A stretch of DNA of 64,000 nucleotides from Nocardia colli. Its GTDB lineage: Bacteria; Actinomycetota; Actinomycetes; Mycobacteriales; Mycobacteriaceae. The position numbers and the translations under genes were made by a program. Below are positions 26,316 through 36,140 of the stretch, piece after piece. How positions within the stretch are numbered: position 1 is the first letter of the stretch; each line of letters starts with the position of its first letter. Below the pieces are notes generated by a model. That model saw only the letters and a program-made list of their open reading frames with translations, searched no databases and was not told the origin of the DNA. The stretch is taken from contig NZ_VXLC01000004.1 of the NCBI RefSeq assembly GCF_008704205.1, positions 372,001 through 436,000 of the forward strand. The letters run 5' to 3'.

Positions 26316-26648
26316 GGTTCCATGAACTCCGCCCTCGGGGGCTGCCGATCGCGCGCGGCGCGGCGTACCCGGACCGGCACTGCCGGAATTCGCCCGGGCG
26401 CCGATGGAATTTCCCCGCGGCTCGCGCAGTTGTCAACGCTCACATGGTGCCTCGCTGTCCCAGGGCTCCGTGGTGAGCGGCGCGTCCCGCGCCCGGTGGG
26501 TTCCGGTCGCTACGCTCACTCATCAGCATCGGAAGGAGACAGGTCCGGATGGTTAGCGCATGATCGAAGCTGTGACTGAGCGTAGCGAAGGAACCACAAA
26601 CACAGCCCCATCGGTCGCGGTGGAGCCGAGCGTCAGCGAGGCGCAAGC
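26316..26648. other. Intergenic region upstream of fbiC
   Basis: This 333-bp divergent gap holds no convincing gene; open frames here lack coding character. TACGCT at 26511-26516 could serve as a -10 for fbiC, leaving a leader of over 100 nt. The segment just before fbiC has a Ser/Glu-type GAGCGTAGCGAAGG and a related GAGCGTCAGCGAGGCG. No riboswitch or operator is recognised. Confidence 0.5.
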
Positions 26649-29237
26649 GTGACCGAACTGCCGAATCCGACCATTCCTGCTGCACCCCCTTCTCCGTCGG
26701 CCATGCGCCGGGCCCTGCGCCGGGCCCGGGACGGCGTCACGCTGAACGTGGACGAGGCCGCAGTCCTGCTGCACGCGACCGGCGACGATCTGAAAGATCT
26801 GAGCTCCAGTGCGGCGCGGGTGCGTGACGCCGGGTTGGAGTCGGCCGGACGCCCCAAGACGATCAGCTATTCGCGCAATGTCTTCATCCCGCTGACCCGC
26901 CTCTGTCGGGACAAGTGTCATTACTGCACCTTCGTCACCGTGCCGGGCAAGCTGCGTGCCGAGGGGAAGGGCATGTTCCTGGAACCCGACGAGGTGCTCG
27001 ACATCGCCCGGCGCGGTGCCGCCCTCGGCTGCAAGGAAGCCCTGTTCACGCTGGGCGACCGGCCCGAGGATCGCTGGCCGGAGGCCGCGCAGTGGCTCGA
27101 CGAGCGCGGCTACGACTCGACCCTGGACTACTTGCGCGCCGTCTCGATCATGGTGCTGGAGGAGACCGGCCTGCTGCCGCACCTGAACCCCGGTGTGATG
27201 TCGTGGGAGGAGATCTCCCGGCTCAAGCCGGTCGCGCAGTCGATGGGCATGATGCTGGAGACCACCGCCACCCGGCTGTTCACCGAGAAGGGTGAATGCC
27301 ACTACGGCAGCCCGGACAAGGACCCGGCGGTCCGGCTGCGCGCCATCACCGACGCCGGTCGGCTGTCCGTCCCGTACACCACCGGCCTGCTGGTCGGCAT
27401 CGGCGAGACGATCGCCGAGCGGGCCGCGTCGATCATGGCGATTCGCAAGCAGCACAAGGCTTTCGGGCACATCCAGGAAGTCATCATCCAGAACTTCCGG
27501 GCCAAGGACGACACCGCCATGCGCGATGTCCCGGACGCGGGCATCGAGGAGTTCCTGGCCACCATCGCGGTGACCAGGCTGCTGCTCGGCCCGGACGTGC
27601 CGGTGCAGGCGCCGCCGAACCTGGTGTCGCACGAGGACTGCCTGGCGCTGATCGACGCGGGCATCGACGACTGGGGTGGCGTGTCGCCGGTGACGGTGGA
27701 CCACGTGAACCCGGAACGCCCCTGGCCGAACCTGGACACGCTGCGCGAGATCACCGAGGCGGCCGGCTATCAGCTGGTCGAGCGGACCTCCGCGCACCCG
27801 AAGTACGTGCGCGCGGGCAGCCCGTGGATCGACCCGCGGATCGGCGTGCACGTCGCCGCGCTCAGCGATCCGGTCACCGGCCTGGCCAACCCGGACGCGA
27901 TGCCGGTCGGCCTGCCCTGGCAGGAACCGGACCAGTCCTGGGAGTCCGCCGGCCGGGTCGACCTCAACACCTCGATCGATACCGAGGGCCGCAACACCGA
28001 GAGCCGCAGCGATTCCGCGATCGGCCAGGACGTGGTCGGCGCGTTCGGCGATTGGGACACCATCCGGGAGCAGGCCCGCGACCTCGCGGTCGTCGCGCCG
28101 GAACGCCTCGACTCCGAGGTGCTCGCCGCGCTGCGGGCGGCGGAGAAGGATCCGGCCGGGCTCTCCGACGCCGAATACCTCGCGCTGGCCACGGCGGACG
28201 GCGCGAACCTGGAGGCAGTGGCGGCGCTGGCCGATCAACTGCGCCGCGACACCGTGGGCGACGACGTCACCTACGTGGTCAACCGGAACATCAACTTCAC
28301 CAACATCTGCTACACCGGCTGCCGCTTCTGCGCGTTCGCCCAGCGCAAGGGCGACGCGGACGCGTTCACGCTGAGCATGGACGAGGTCGCGGACCGGGCC
28401 TGGGAGGCGCACGTCGACGGCGCCACCGAGGTCTGCATGCAGGGCGGCATCGACCCCGACCTGCCGGTCACCGGGTACGCCGACATCGTGCGGGCGGTGA
28501 AGCAGCGGGTGCCGTCCATGCACGTGCACGCGTTCAGCCCGATGGAGATCGTGAACGGCGCCTCGCGCGGCGGGCAGAGCATCCGGGACTGGCTGGTCGC
28601 GCTGAAGGAGGCCGGCCTGGACACCATCCCCGGCACCGCCGCGGAGATCCTGGACGACGAGGTGCGCTGGGTGCTCACCAAGGGCAAGCTGCCCACCTCG
28701 GCGTGGATCGAGGTGATCACCACCGCGCATCAGATCGGCCTGCGCTCCAGCTCGACCATGATGTATGGGCACGTGGACAACCCGAAGCACTGGGTCGGCC
28801 ATCTGCGCGTGCTGCGCGGAATCCAGGACGAGACAGGCGGTTTCACCGAATTCGTGCTGCTGCCGTTCGTGCATCAGAGCGCGCCGCTGTACCTGGCGGG
28901 CGCCGCGCGGCCGGGGCCGACGAACCGGGACAACCAGGCCGCGCACGCGCTGTCGCGGATCATGCTGCACGGGCGGATCGAGAACATCCAGACCAGCTGG
29001 GTGAAGCTCGGCACGGTCGGCACCAGGGTGATGCTGAACAGCGGCGCCAACGACGTCGGCGGCACGCTGATGGAGGAGACCATCTCCCGGATGGCCGGCT
29101 CGCAGCACGGCTCGGCGAAGACCGTCGCGGAGCTGGTGGACATCGCCGCGGGCATCGGCCGCCCGGCCCGCGAACGGACCACCACGTACGGCGTTCCGCA
29201 GCACAAGGTTTCGGCGTTACCCCTCACCGTGGGATAG
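26649..29237 (+). CDS. fbiC: 7,8-didemethyl-8-hydroxy-5-deazariboflavin synthase FbiC
   Basis: An 862-residue fusion of two radical-SAM enzymes that make the deazaflavin chromophore F0 of coenzyme F420. The N-terminal CofG-like half has the cluster motif C86-x3-C90-x2-C93 ([11 protein letters not shown]), and the C-terminal CofH-like half C554-x3-C558-x2-C561 ([11 protein letters not shown]). It joins tyrosine to 5-amino-6-ribitylamino-uracil. The fused form is typical of actinobacteria and corresponds to Rv1173. It is divergent from the bPH2 pair. Confidence 0.96.
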   Translation: MTELPNPTIPAAPPSPSAMRRALRRARDGVTLNVDEAAVLLHATGDDLKDLSSSAARVRDAGLESAGRPKTISYSRNVFIPLTRLCRDKCHYCTFVTVPGKLRAEGKGMFLEPDEVLDIARRGAALGCKEALFTLGDRPEDRWPEAAQWLDERGYDSTLDYLRAVSIMVLEETGLLPHLNPGVMSWEEISRLKPVAQSMGMMLETTATRLFTEKGECHYGSPDKDPAVRLRAITDAGRLSVPYTTGLLVGIGETIAERAASIMAIRKQHKAFGHIQEVIIQNFRAKDDTAMRDVPDAGIEEFLATIAVTRLLLGPDVPVQAPPNLVSHEDCLALIDAGIDDWGGVSPVTVDHVNPERPWPNLDTLREITEAAGYQLVERTSAHPKYVRAGSPWIDPRIGVHVAALSDPVTGLANPDAMPVGLPWQEPDQSWESAGRVDLNTSIDTEGRNTESRSDSAIGQDVVGAFGDWDTIREQARDLAVVAPERLDSEVLAALRAAEKDPAGLSDAEYLALATADGANLEAVAALADQLRRDTVGDDVTYVVNRNINFTNICYTGCRFCAFAQRKGDADAFTLSMDEVADRAWEAHVDGATEVCMQGGIDPDLPVTGYADIVRAVKQRVPSMHVHAFSPMEIVNGASRGGQSIRDWLVALKEAGLDTIPGTAAEILDDEVRWVLTKGKLPTSAWIEVITTAHQIGLRSSSTMMYGHVDNPKHWVGHLRVLRGIQDETGGFTEFVLLPFVHQSAPLYLAGAARPGPTNRDNQAAHALSRIMLHGRIENIQTSWVKLGTVGTRVMLNSGANDVGGTLMEETISRMAGSQHGSAKTVAELVDIAAGIGRPARERTTTYGVPQHKVSALPLTVG

Positions 29238-29359
29238 CGGCGTAGGCTTCCGGTAACTGCCGGTGGCGGTGATAGGCAAGGCTCCACGCGGCGATCGAAT
29301 TCGGATCTGGCCGGATTGCCGGAATACCGGCGAACCGACCGGGAGGGTTCCGAATAGCT

Positions 29360-29392
29360 GGAGCCGTACCCGCGATGACGTGGGACGGCTCC
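29360..29392. repeat. Long hairpin in the fbiC-fdxC gap
   Basis: GGAGCCGT (29360-29367) pairs exactly with ACGGCTCC (29385-29392). After one bulged A, a further five pairs form inside. No U-tract follows. It is the main feature of the 311-bp gap between fbiC and fdxC besides the iron-box-like site. It may end fbiC transcription or fold in a leader RNA. Confidence 0.4.
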
Positions 29393-29452
29393 GAACGGCC
29401 TGGTCCTGACCGGGGTTTCGGACGGCGAGAGTGGCGTGCGGAACATCTGAAG

Positions 29453-29471
29453 TTAGGTAAGGCTGACCCGG
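29453..29471. promoter_or_regulatory. IdeR/DmdR-like iron box upstream of fdxC
   Basis: The 19-mer starting TTAGGTAAGGCTGACC matches the actinobacterial iron-box consensus (TTAGGTTAGSCTAACCTAA) at 14 of 19 positions, with the left half nearly perfect and the right end degraded. It ends 77 bp before the fdxC start. Iron control of a ferredoxin gene would make sense. Binding is unproven. Confidence 0.4.
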
Positions 29472-29548
29472 AGTAGCGTGGGGTGTCCGGATAGGGTTTC
29501 GCTGGGCGGACTATCCCCGCAAGGTGAGGACAGACTAGGAGAACGGCA

Positions 29549-29872
29549 GTGCCGTACATCATCGCTGAACCGTGCGTTGACGTGAAGGACAAGGCATGCA
29601 TCGAGGAATGCCCCGTGGACTGCATCTACGAGGGTGGTCGCATGCTGTATATCCATCCCGACGAGTGCGTGGACTGTGGTGCATGTGAACCGGTGTGCCC
29701 GGTGGAGGCGATCTTCTACGAAGACGACACCCCGGACCAGTGGAGCGGCTACGTGAACGCGAACGTCGACTTCTTCAACGAGCTGGGTTCGCCCGGCGGC
29801 GCGACCAAGGTCGGCCAGGTCGAGTACGACCCGCCGTTCATCAAGGAACTGCCGCCGATGGCGAGCGAGTAG
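29549..29872 (+). CDS. fdxC: Seven-iron ferredoxin FdxC
   Basis: A 107-residue ferredoxin. Cys9, 17, 21 and 25 in the first half and Cys40, 43, 46 and 50 in the second give the 3Fe-4S plus 4Fe-4S pattern (ACIEECPVDC, CVDCGACEPVCP). A C-terminal extension of about 50 residues is normal for this type. It carries electrons for redox enzymes. AGGAG precedes the GTG. dapC follows 7 bp later, as Rv1178 follows Rv1177. Confidence 0.93.
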   Translation: MPYIIAEPCVDVKDKACIEECPVDCIYEGGRMLYIHPDECVDCGACEPVCPVEAIFYEDDTPDQWSGYVNANVDFFNELGSPGGATKVGQVEYDPPFIKELPPMASE

Positions 29873-29879
29873 CTCTGCC

Positions 29880-30992
29880 GTGTCCGCGCGTAACCGGGTC
29901 AGCAGTCTGCTCCCCGACTTTCCCTGGGACACCATCGCTTCGGTGAAGGCGAAGGCGGCGACGCATCCCGGCGGGATCGTCGACCTGTCGGTCGGCACCC
30001 CGGTGGACCCGGTCGATCCGCTCATCCGCACGGCCTTGAGTTCGGCCTCGGCGGTACCCGGTTATCCGGCCACCCATGGCACCCCCGAGCTGCGCGCGGC
30101 CGCGGTCGACGCGCTCAAGCGGCGTTATGGGATCACCGGTCTCGACCCGGCCTCGGTATTGCCCGCGATCGGCACCAAGGAACTGATCGCCGGCCTGCCC
30201 CGGCTGCTCGGCCTCGGCGCGGACGACCTGGTCGTCATTCCCGAGGTCGCCTACCCGACGTATGAGGTGGGTGCACTGTTCGCGGGCGCGCAGATCGTGC
30301 GCGCCGACGGGCTCACCCAGCTCGGCCCGCAGACACCGGCGCTGATGTTCGTGAACTCGCCGTCGAATCCGACGGGTCGCGTGCTCGGCGTCGACCACCT
30401 GCGCAAGGTCGTCGAATTCGCCCGCGAACGCGACGTGGTCATCGCCTCCGACGAGTGCTACCTCGGGCTCACCTGGGAGGGTCGCGCGGTGTCCATCCTC
30501 GACCCCGAGGTCTGCGCCGGCGACCACACGAATCTGCTTGCCGTGCATTCGCTTTCGAAGACTTCCAACCTGGCCGGCTACCGTGCCGGTTTCGTCGCGG
30601 GCGACCCGGCTCTGGTCACCGAACTGCTGGAAGTGCGCAAGCACGCCGGAATGATGGTGCCGTTCCCCATCCAGGCCGCGATGACCGCCGCGCTGAGCGA
30701 CGACACGCACGAGGCGCAGCAGCGCGAGCGCTACCGGGTCCGTCGCGAGGTTCTGCGAAAGGCCTTGGAGCAGGCCGGTTTCCGCATCGATCACTCCGAA
30801 GCGGGCCTCTACCTCTGGTCGACCCGCGGCGAAGCCTGCCGCACCACCCTCGACTGGCTCGCCGATCGCGGCATCCTGGCCGCGCCCGGCGACTTCTACG
30901 GGCCCACCGGCACCGAGCACGTCCGGATCGCCCTGACCGCCACCGACGAGCGCATCGCCGCCGCCGCCGAACGACTGACCGCCGCGGCGTAA
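29880..30992 (+). CDS. dapC: Succinyldiaminopimelate transaminase DapC
   Basis: A 370-residue PLP fold-type I aminotransferase. Lys227 in SLSKTSNLAGYRAGF is the PLP lysine, NSPSNPTGRV and SDECYLGL provide the other cofactor contacts. It converts N-succinyl-2-amino-6-oxopimelate with glutamate into N-succinyl-LL-diaminopimelate, for lysine and peptidoglycan. dapD and dapE are found at 38.6-41.0 kb in this window. The GTG lies 7 bp after fdxC, implying co-transcription. Confidence 0.9.
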   Translation: MSARNRVSSLLPDFPWDTIASVKAKAATHPGGIVDLSVGTPVDPVDPLIRTALSSASAVPGYPATHGTPELRAAAVDALKRRYGITGLDPASVLPAIGTKELIAGLPRLLGLGADDLVVIPEVAYPTYEVGALFAGAQIVRADGLTQLGPQTPALMFVNSPSNPTGRVLGVDHLRKVVEFARERDVVIASDECYLGLTWEGRAVSILDPEVCAGDHTNLLAVHSLSKTSNLAGYRAGFVAGDPALVTELLEVRKHAGMMVPFPIQAAMTAALSDDTHEAQQRERYRVRREVLRKALEQAGFRIDHSEAGLYLWSTRGEACRTTLDWLADRGILAAPGDFYGPTGTEHVRIALTATDERIAAAAERLTAAA

Positions 30993-31073
30993 CCCGGTCG
31001 GGCTCGCACTGACGGAGACCCGACACGCACGACGGGCAAGGGCACGAGGCGCGAGCCGGCGTTAGCCTGAAGT

Positions 31074-32708
31074 ATGGACGCTGTCACGGTTGTTCCTACC
31101 CCCGCCAACGAGCCGGTGCATTCCTACGCGCCCGGCAGTCCCGAGCGGGAACTGCTGGTCGCCAAGCTGACCGAGATCGCTGCGGAGACCGTCGAGGTGC
31201 CGCTGGTCATCGGCGGTAAACATCGGCCGGGGATCGGGGAGCGGCACGATATCGTCGCCCCGCATCGACACAGTCAGGTGCTGGGGACCTACACCGATGC
31301 CACGCAGTCCGAAGCGCAGGGCGCGATAGACGCGGCGATGGCGGCCGCGCCGGGGTGGCGGGCACTGCCGTTCGACGAGCGGGCGGCGGTGTTCCTGCGG
31401 GCCGCGGACTTGCTGGCCGGGCCGTGGCGGGAGACGGTGGCCGCGGCGACCATGCTCGGGCAGTCGAAGACAGCGCAGCAGGCGGAGATCGATGCGCCGT
31501 GCGAGCTGGTCGATTTCTGGCGGTTCAATGTGGCGTTCGCGCGGCAGATCATGGCGCAGCAGCCGGAGTCGAGCGCAGGGGTGTGGAATCGGCTGGATTA
31601 CCGGCCGCTGGAGGGGTTCGTCTACGCGATCACGCCGTTCAACTTCACCGCGATCGCCGGGAATCTGCCGACCGCGCCCGCGTTGATGGGCAACACGGTG
31701 GTGTGGAAGCCGTCGCCGACGCAGACGTTGTCGGCGTATTACACGATGCGATTGCTCGAGGCCGCCGGCCTGCCGCCGGGTGTGATCAATATGGTCACCG
31801 GCGACGGCATCGCTCTGTCGGAGGTGGCGCTGGCCGATCCGCAGCTGGCCGGGATTCATTTCACCGGTTCCACCAAGACCTTTCAGTACCTGTGGCAGCA
31901 GGTCGGCACGAATATCGGCCGGTATCACGGGTATCCGCGGTTGGTCGGGGAGACCGGCGGCAAGGACTTCATCGTCGCGCATCCGTCGGCCGATCCGGAT
32001 GCGTTGCGGACCGCGCTGATTCGCGGCGCGTACGAGTATCAGGGGCAGAAGTGTTCGGCGGCCTCGCGCGCCTACATCGCGCGATCGGTCTGGCGCAAGA
32101 TGGGTGACGACTTCCTGCACCTGACCGACGGGCTCACCTACGGCGACGTGACGGACCTGGCCAATTTCGGTGGGGCACTGATCGATCAGCGCTCGTTCGA
32201 CAAGAACGCCGCCGCGATCCGGCGCGCCAGGGATGCCGGAGTCACCATCCCGGTCGGCGGCACCTATGACGACAGCGAGGGCTATTTCGTCCGGCCGACG
32301 GTGCTGCTGGCCGACGATCCGCACGACGAGTCCTTCGCCACCGAGTATTTCGGCCCGATCCTGTCGGTGCACGTCTACGACGACGCCGAACCCGGTTCGT
32401 ACGCGGCCATTTTGGCCGAGGTCGATGCCGCCGCACCCTATGCGCTGACCGGCGCGGTGTTCGCGCAGGACCGGCAGGCGATCGAACAGGCCGGCGCCGC
32501 ACTGCGATTCGCGGCGGGAAACTTCTACGTCAACGACAAGCCGACCGGCGCGGTGGTCGGTCAGCAGCCGTTCGGCGGCGCACGCGCGTCCGGCACCGAC
32601 GACAAGGCGGGCTCTCCGCTGAACCTGCTGCGCTGGGTCGGTGCGCGCACGATCAAGGAAACCTTCGTCCCACCCACCGAGTACCGCTACCCGCACATGG
32701 GGGACTGA
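31074..32708 (+). CDS. pruA: L-glutamate gamma-semialdehyde dehydrogenase
   Basis: A 544-residue aldehyde dehydrogenase of the 1-pyrroline-5-carboxylate type. Motifs: ITPFNFTAIAGNLPTAPALM, the general-base Glu in VGETGGKDF, and the catalytic Cys327 in YQGQKCSAASRAY. It oxidises glutamate semialdehyde to glutamate with NAD, the second step of proline breakdown. The ATG follows TAGCCT by 5 nt, a leaderless pattern. Proline dehydrogenase follows 3 bp later. Confidence 0.95.
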   Translation: MDAVTVVPTPANEPVHSYAPGSPERELLVAKLTEIAAETVEVPLVIGGKHRPGIGERHDIVAPHRHSQVLGTYTDATQSEAQGAIDAAMAAAPGWRALPFDERAAVFLRAADLLAGPWRETVAAATMLGQSKTAQQAEIDAPCELVDFWRFNVAFARQIMAQQPESSAGVWNRLDYRPLEGFVYAITPFNFTAIAGNLPTAPALMGNTVVWKPSPTQTLSAYYTMRLLEAAGLPPGVINMVTGDGIALSEVALADPQLAGIHFTGSTKTFQYLWQQVGTNIGRYHGYPRLVGETGGKDFIVAHPSADPDALRTALIRGAYEYQGQKCSAASRAYIARSVWRKMGDDFLHLTDGLTYGDVTDLANFGGALIDQRSFDKNAAAIRRARDAGVTIPVGGTYDDSEGYFVRPTVLLADDPHDESFATEYFGPILSVHVYDDAEPGSYAAILAEVDAAAPYALTGAVFAQDRQAIEQAGAALRFAAGNFYVNDKPTGAVVGQQPFGGARASGTDDKAGSPLNLLRWVGARTIKETFVPPTEYRYPHMGD

Positions 32709-32711
32709 CCG

Positions 32712-33668
32712 GTGAATCCGCTGCGTCCCCTCATCCTCGCGGCGGCGGAATCGCCGCGGATGAAGCGCGCGCTCACCGGCATCCCGATCACCGCCGACAT
32801 CGTGCGGCGGTTCGTCGCCGGAGAGACCAGGGCCGAGCTGATCGAGGTGGCGCAGACCCTGCTGAACAGCGGCCGGATGGTCAGCGTGGACTTCCTCGGG
32901 GAGAACACCACCGACCGGGGCCAGGCCGATGCCACAGTGGCCGAATATCTTTCGCTGATCAACGACCTGGCCGCGCTGAATCGTCCGGCGCTGCCGGGGA
33001 TCGACGCGCCGCCCGTCGAGGTGTCGGTGAAGCTGTCCGCACTGGGCCAGGCGCTGCCGGACGACGGACCCGCGGTCGCCACCGAGAACCTGCGCATCCT
33101 GTGCACCAAGGCTGCCCAGGCCGACGTATGGGTGACCGTCGACGCCGAAGACCACACCACGACCGACGCCACACTGGCCACCGTGCGCGAGCTGCGCGGT
33201 GAATTCCCCTGGCTCGGTGCGGTTCTCCAGGCCTACCTGCGCCGGACCGAGGCGGACTGCCGCGAGCTGTCCGGGCCGGGATCGCGAATCCGGTTGTGTA
33301 AGGGCGCTTATCGCGAGCCGCACGACGTCGCCTTCCAGCGCGCGAACGAGGTGACCGAGTCGTACCTGCGCTGCCTCGACGCTTTGATGCTCGGCGACGG
33401 GTACCCCATGGTGGCCACGCACGATCCGGAGCCGATCGCCGATGCCGTGGACCTGGCGGCGGAGAGCGACCGCGGCCCTGATCGTTTCGAGTACCAGATG
33501 CTGTACGGCATCCGCGACGCCGAGCAGTTGCGGTTGGCCGCGGCAGGTAGCGCGGTGCGGGTCTACGTGCCCTACGGCAGCCAGTGGTACGGCTATCTCA
33601 CCCGGCGATTGGCGGAGCGACCCGCCAATCTCACGTTCTTCCTGCGTGCCCTGGTCAGTAAGTCCTGA
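32712..33668 (+). CDS. pruB: Proline dehydrogenase
   Basis: A 318-residue FAD enzyme with the PRODH TIM barrel: VSVDFLGENTTDR, VSVKLSALGQ, RIRLCKGAYREP and YQMLYGIRDAEQLRLA, then YVPYGSQWYGYLTRRLAERP at the end. It oxidises proline to pyrroline-5-carboxylate, which the neighbouring enzyme converts to glutamate. The two genes form an operon like Rv1187-Rv1188. It converges with the first MpaB gene (6-bp gap). Confidence 0.95.
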   Translation: MNPLRPLILAAAESPRMKRALTGIPITADIVRRFVAGETRAELIEVAQTLLNSGRMVSVDFLGENTTDRGQADATVAEYLSLINDLAALNRPALPGIDAPPVEVSVKLSALGQALPDDGPAVATENLRILCTKAAQADVWVTVDAEDHTTTDATLATVRELRGEFPWLGAVLQAYLRRTEADCRELSGPGSRIRLCKGAYREPHDVAFQRANEVTESYLRCLDALMLGDGYPMVATHDPEPIADAVDLAAESDRGPDRFEYQMLYGIRDAEQLRLAAAGSAVRVYVPYGSQWYGYLTRRLAERPANLTFFLRALVSKS

Positions 33669-33674
33669 AAGCCT

Positions 33675-34532
33675 TTACACCAGTGGCTTTCCCAGCCGCA
33701 TCCGCCGGCGCAGGTCGAACAGGTAGACGTTCAACGGAAACAGCCTCGCCTGCTTCGGCAGTCGGCTGTTCACGACCGAGATGCCGCGCAGCAGCCGGTC
33801 GAATCGGCGCTGGTCCTGGTCGGTCCAGGTCATCCGCATCTCCGCGCGCACGTGTTGTGGCAGCAGTCCCGCCACGATGAATCGCTGCACCTTGGCGAAG
33901 GTGAATCGGAGGGGCCACGGCATCATTCGGAGATCGATGAGACCGTCGAAGTATTCGCGCAGGGCGGGCTCGATGCGGTGCTGCGCCAGGTTCTGCTCCC
34001 ACCACGGATGGAACTCCGCGCGATCGGCGGGCCACATCTCCGGCCGCATCTGCAAGGTGGTGCCGAGCCGCGCGCTGTACTGGTAGAGCGCCTCGGCGGT
34101 GGCCGGATCCAGCGGTCCGTGCATGCGGGTGTAGAGGTCGTCGATGCCCCAGTAGATGGTGCCCGCCACCCACAGTTGCAGCTTCGGATCGAAGGCGTTG
34201 TACTTCACCGGGCTCTGCGGTCCGGAGCGGATCGGGCGGTGCGAGCGGTTGACCGCCTCGCGGTAGGCCGCGCGTTCTTCGTCGGAGCCCATCATCGCGA
34301 CGGCGATGTAGGTCAGCGTGGTGCGCAACCGCTTGACCGGATGCAGCGTGACCTTGCCGCTGTCCACGGTGCTCTCCAGCACGCCGCGCCCGACCGGGCG
34401 CAGGCTCAGCTGCATGATGACGTTGGCGGTGCCGCCGAGGAAGGCTGCGATGCCGTCCATGTACGGCTCGACGGTTTCCGGCGTGAGGGACGGCGTGGCG
34501 GACGGCTCGACCCGATGCAGCGGTGCGGTCAT
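33675..34532 (-). CDS. MpaB/DUF2236 family oxygenase-like protein, copy 1
   Basis: A 285-residue all-helical protein of the DUF2236 family, related to latex-clearing and MpaB haem oxygenases. Motifs: VIMQLSLRPVGRGVLESTVDSG, HPVKRLRTTLTYIAVAMMGS, VNRSHRPI, and YSARLGTTLQMRPEMWP. The ATG at 34532 has GAGG 7 nt upstream. It is divergent from a TetR gene; a 27-bp operator-like repeat lies between. A close paralogue is at 36.1 kb and shares the same site. Substrates are unknown. Confidence 0.82.
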   Translation of the reverse strand: MTAPLHRVEPSATPSLTPETVEPYMDGIAAFLGGTANVIMQLSLRPVGRGVLESTVDSGKVTLHPVKRLRTTLTYIAVAMMGSDEERAAYREAVNRSHRPIRSGPQSPVKYNAFDPKLQLWVAGTIYWGIDDLYTRMHGPLDPATAEALYQYSARLGTTLQMRPEMWPADRAEFHPWWEQNLAQHRIEPALREYFDGLIDLRMMPWPLRFTFAKVQRFIVAGLLPQHVRAEMRMTWTDQDQRRFDRLLRGISVVNSRLPKQARLFPLNVYLFDLRRRMRLGKPLV

Positions 34533-34583
34533 CGTTGACCTCGACTTTCTGGGCCCGAAGCAGGATTCGGACCGGCGAACGGA

Positions 34584-34610
34584 TGAGAAGGTTCTCATCT
34601 CACCTTCTCA
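34584..34610. promoter_or_regulatory. TetR-type operator between mpaB copy 1 and tetR
   Basis: TGAGAAGGT (34584-34592) and ACCTTCTCA (34602-34610) are perfect 9-bp inverted arms with a 9-bp spacer, which itself reads TCTCATCTC and creates an overlapping second palindrome (34582-34599). The same TGAGA-N17-TCTCA spacing occurs before the second MpaB gene. It lies 52 bp from mpaB copy 1 and 79 bp from tetR, in position to repress both. Confidence 0.7.
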
Positions 34611-34688
34611 TTGCCTCGCCAACTGTGTCAATGATGCGCTGCAATGGTTCTTGTGTCATCGTTTCGGCGATCCGGATAGGCTGATCGC

Positions 34689-35321
34689 ATGGCGAGGCTG
34701 ACCAGACTGTTGCCGCTGGTGCGGAGCACCGGTCCGGAGGACGGCAATCAGGCGCGCGTGCTCGACGCGGCGATGCTGGCGTTCCTCGACTTCGGCATCA
34801 AACGCACCAGCATGGTCGAGGTGGCCCGGCGCTGCGGGCTCTCCCTCGCCACCCTGTATCGCCGCTTCGCCAGCAAGTCCGACCTGATCGAGGCGGTCGG
34901 GTTGCGGCAGACCCGCGAGTTCGTCGAAGAGGTCGACGCCGCCTTGCAGCGGCAGCTCGATCGCGACGCGGGTGCGGAGGAGCAGATCGTCGAGCTGTTC
35001 GCCGCGTTCATCACCGGGCTGCGGGACAACCGGCTCGTGCACCGGCTGCTGGCGACCGAGCCCGAACTGGTGCTGCCGTATCTGACCATCAAGGGCGCGC
35101 CGGTGCTCGAGCTCGGCCGAGACTACGTGGCCGAGTTCATCTCCCGGTTGCAGCGCGAGGGCAAGCTGCCCGCCTACGACCCGGAACCGCTCGCGGAGAT
35201 GATCGCGCGGACCGCGTTGTCGCTGGCGTTGACGCCGCAGACGGTGATTCCGCTCGGCGACGAGGTGGCGATCCGGCAGTTCGCCCGCGATCACATCGTG
35301 GTGTCGTTCCGGGTGCCCTGA
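34689..35321 (+). CDS. TetR-family transcriptional regulator
   Basis: A 210-residue protein. The N-terminal HTH is typical (ARVLDAAMLAFLDFGIKRTSM, then VARRCGLSLATLYRRFASKSDLIEA). The C-terminal helical domain is the ligand part. TAGGCT lies 6 nt before the ATG (leaderless pattern). It is divergent from mpaB copy 1 with the 27-bp palindrome between. Repression of itself and both MpaB paralogues is the likely role. The ligand is unknown. It converges with the secreted serine-hydrolase-like gene (7-bp gap). Confidence 0.88.
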   Translation: MARLTRLLPLVRSTGPEDGNQARVLDAAMLAFLDFGIKRTSMVEVARRCGLSLATLYRRFASKSDLIEAVGLRQTREFVEEVDAALQRQLDRDAGAEEQIVELFAAFITGLRDNRLVHRLLATEPELVLPYLTIKGAPVLELGRDYVAEFISRLQREGKLPAYDPEPLAEMIARTALSLALTPQTVIPLGDEVAIRQFARDHIVVSFRVP

Positions 35322-35328
35322 CCTGGCA

Positions 35329-36042
35329 TCAGTGACCGGTCACCAGTTCGAGGGCAGCGAGCGGGAGTGCGCCGAGGATGTCGAGGGTCTGCTCGGTCGC
35401 GGTGCCGTGCGTGTGTGCGGCCACCGTGAACCCGGGGCCGTAGGAGGCCGAGGCGACGTCGGGCTCGCCGATATCCGACCAGCCCCACTTGGTGCCGAGG
35501 ACGAACGGCAAACGTGCTGTGCCCCAGTCCTGTTCGGTGCCGTCGACGGCGCTCTGGCCGGCCGCGGCCATCCAGTCGAAGATCGGTGAGCCGGGGTCGG
35601 TGCGCATTTTGGCGTCCAGGAAGTCGGTCAGGTCCGCGGTGCTGGTGTAGGCCGCGCCCCAACTGCCCGCGGAATGCGTGTCGCTCAGATGATATTCCGC
35701 CGCAACGCTTTTGAGCGCCTGCGGGTACTTGGCCTCCATCGTGGTGGCCGCGCCGTCGTCGGAGTAGCGGATCATCCGCTCGGCGAGGTCGCGGTCCGCG
35801 TGCGAGCCGTCGCCGTGCCGCAGCGCGTAGTCGGCCAGGTAGAGCTTCGTCAGCGAGAGGCTGGTGCGCGATTCGTGCTCGTTCGCGGTGCTCCAGTGCG
35901 CGCCGAGGGTGGAGCGGATGGAGATCGAGGTGCGCGGCGGGACCACGTCGGGATCGAGCGGTTCCGCGCAGGCGGTCGGCGCGACCAGCGCGCAGTAGGT
36001 CGCCGCGGCGGCGGCCGCGGTCGCAACAGTCCGATAGCCCAT
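35329..36042 (-). CDS. Secreted serine-hydrolase/beta-lactamase-fold protein
   Basis: A 237-residue exported protein with a signal peptide (VATAAAAAATYCALVAPTACA). Its pattern recalls the class A beta-lactamase / DD-peptidase fold: SLTK (SxxK-like, after RTSL), SDD in RYSDDGAATTM (SDN-like), and TKWGW (KTG-like). Similar short proteins are found in mycolate actinobacteria without known activity. AGGAGG precedes the ATG at 36042. It lies between the two MpaB paralogues on the same strand as copy 2, but 99 bp downstream of that gene's end is the reverse order, so its start has its own leader. Confidence 0.65.
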   Translation of the reverse strand: MGYRTVATAAAAAATYCALVAPTACAEPLDPDVVPPRTSISIRSTLGAHWSTANEHESRTSLSLTKLYLADYALRHGDGSHADRDLAERMIRYSDDGAATTMEAKYPQALKSVAAEYHLSDTHSAGSWGAAYTSTADLTDFLDAKMRTDPGSPIFDWMAAAGQSAVDGTEQDWGTARLPFVLGTKWGWSDIGEPDVASASYGPGFTVAAHTHGTATEQTLDILGALPLAALELVTGH

Positions 36043-36140
36043 CGTTTCCTCCTGGCTCGGCCCCCGGTGTGCTCTTCGAGATAACACCGCTCAGCGGTGA
36101 AAAGGCACTCGCGACACGCGGTAGCTGATCAATCGCCCAG

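Noticed and set aside
26553..29204. 883-codon open frame on the minus strand
   Set aside because: It mirrors fbiC, whose motifs are unmistakable; high-GC third positions create long antisense frames.
31062..33422. 786-codon open frame on the minus strand
   Set aside because: It is the antisense frame of the two proline-catabolism genes.
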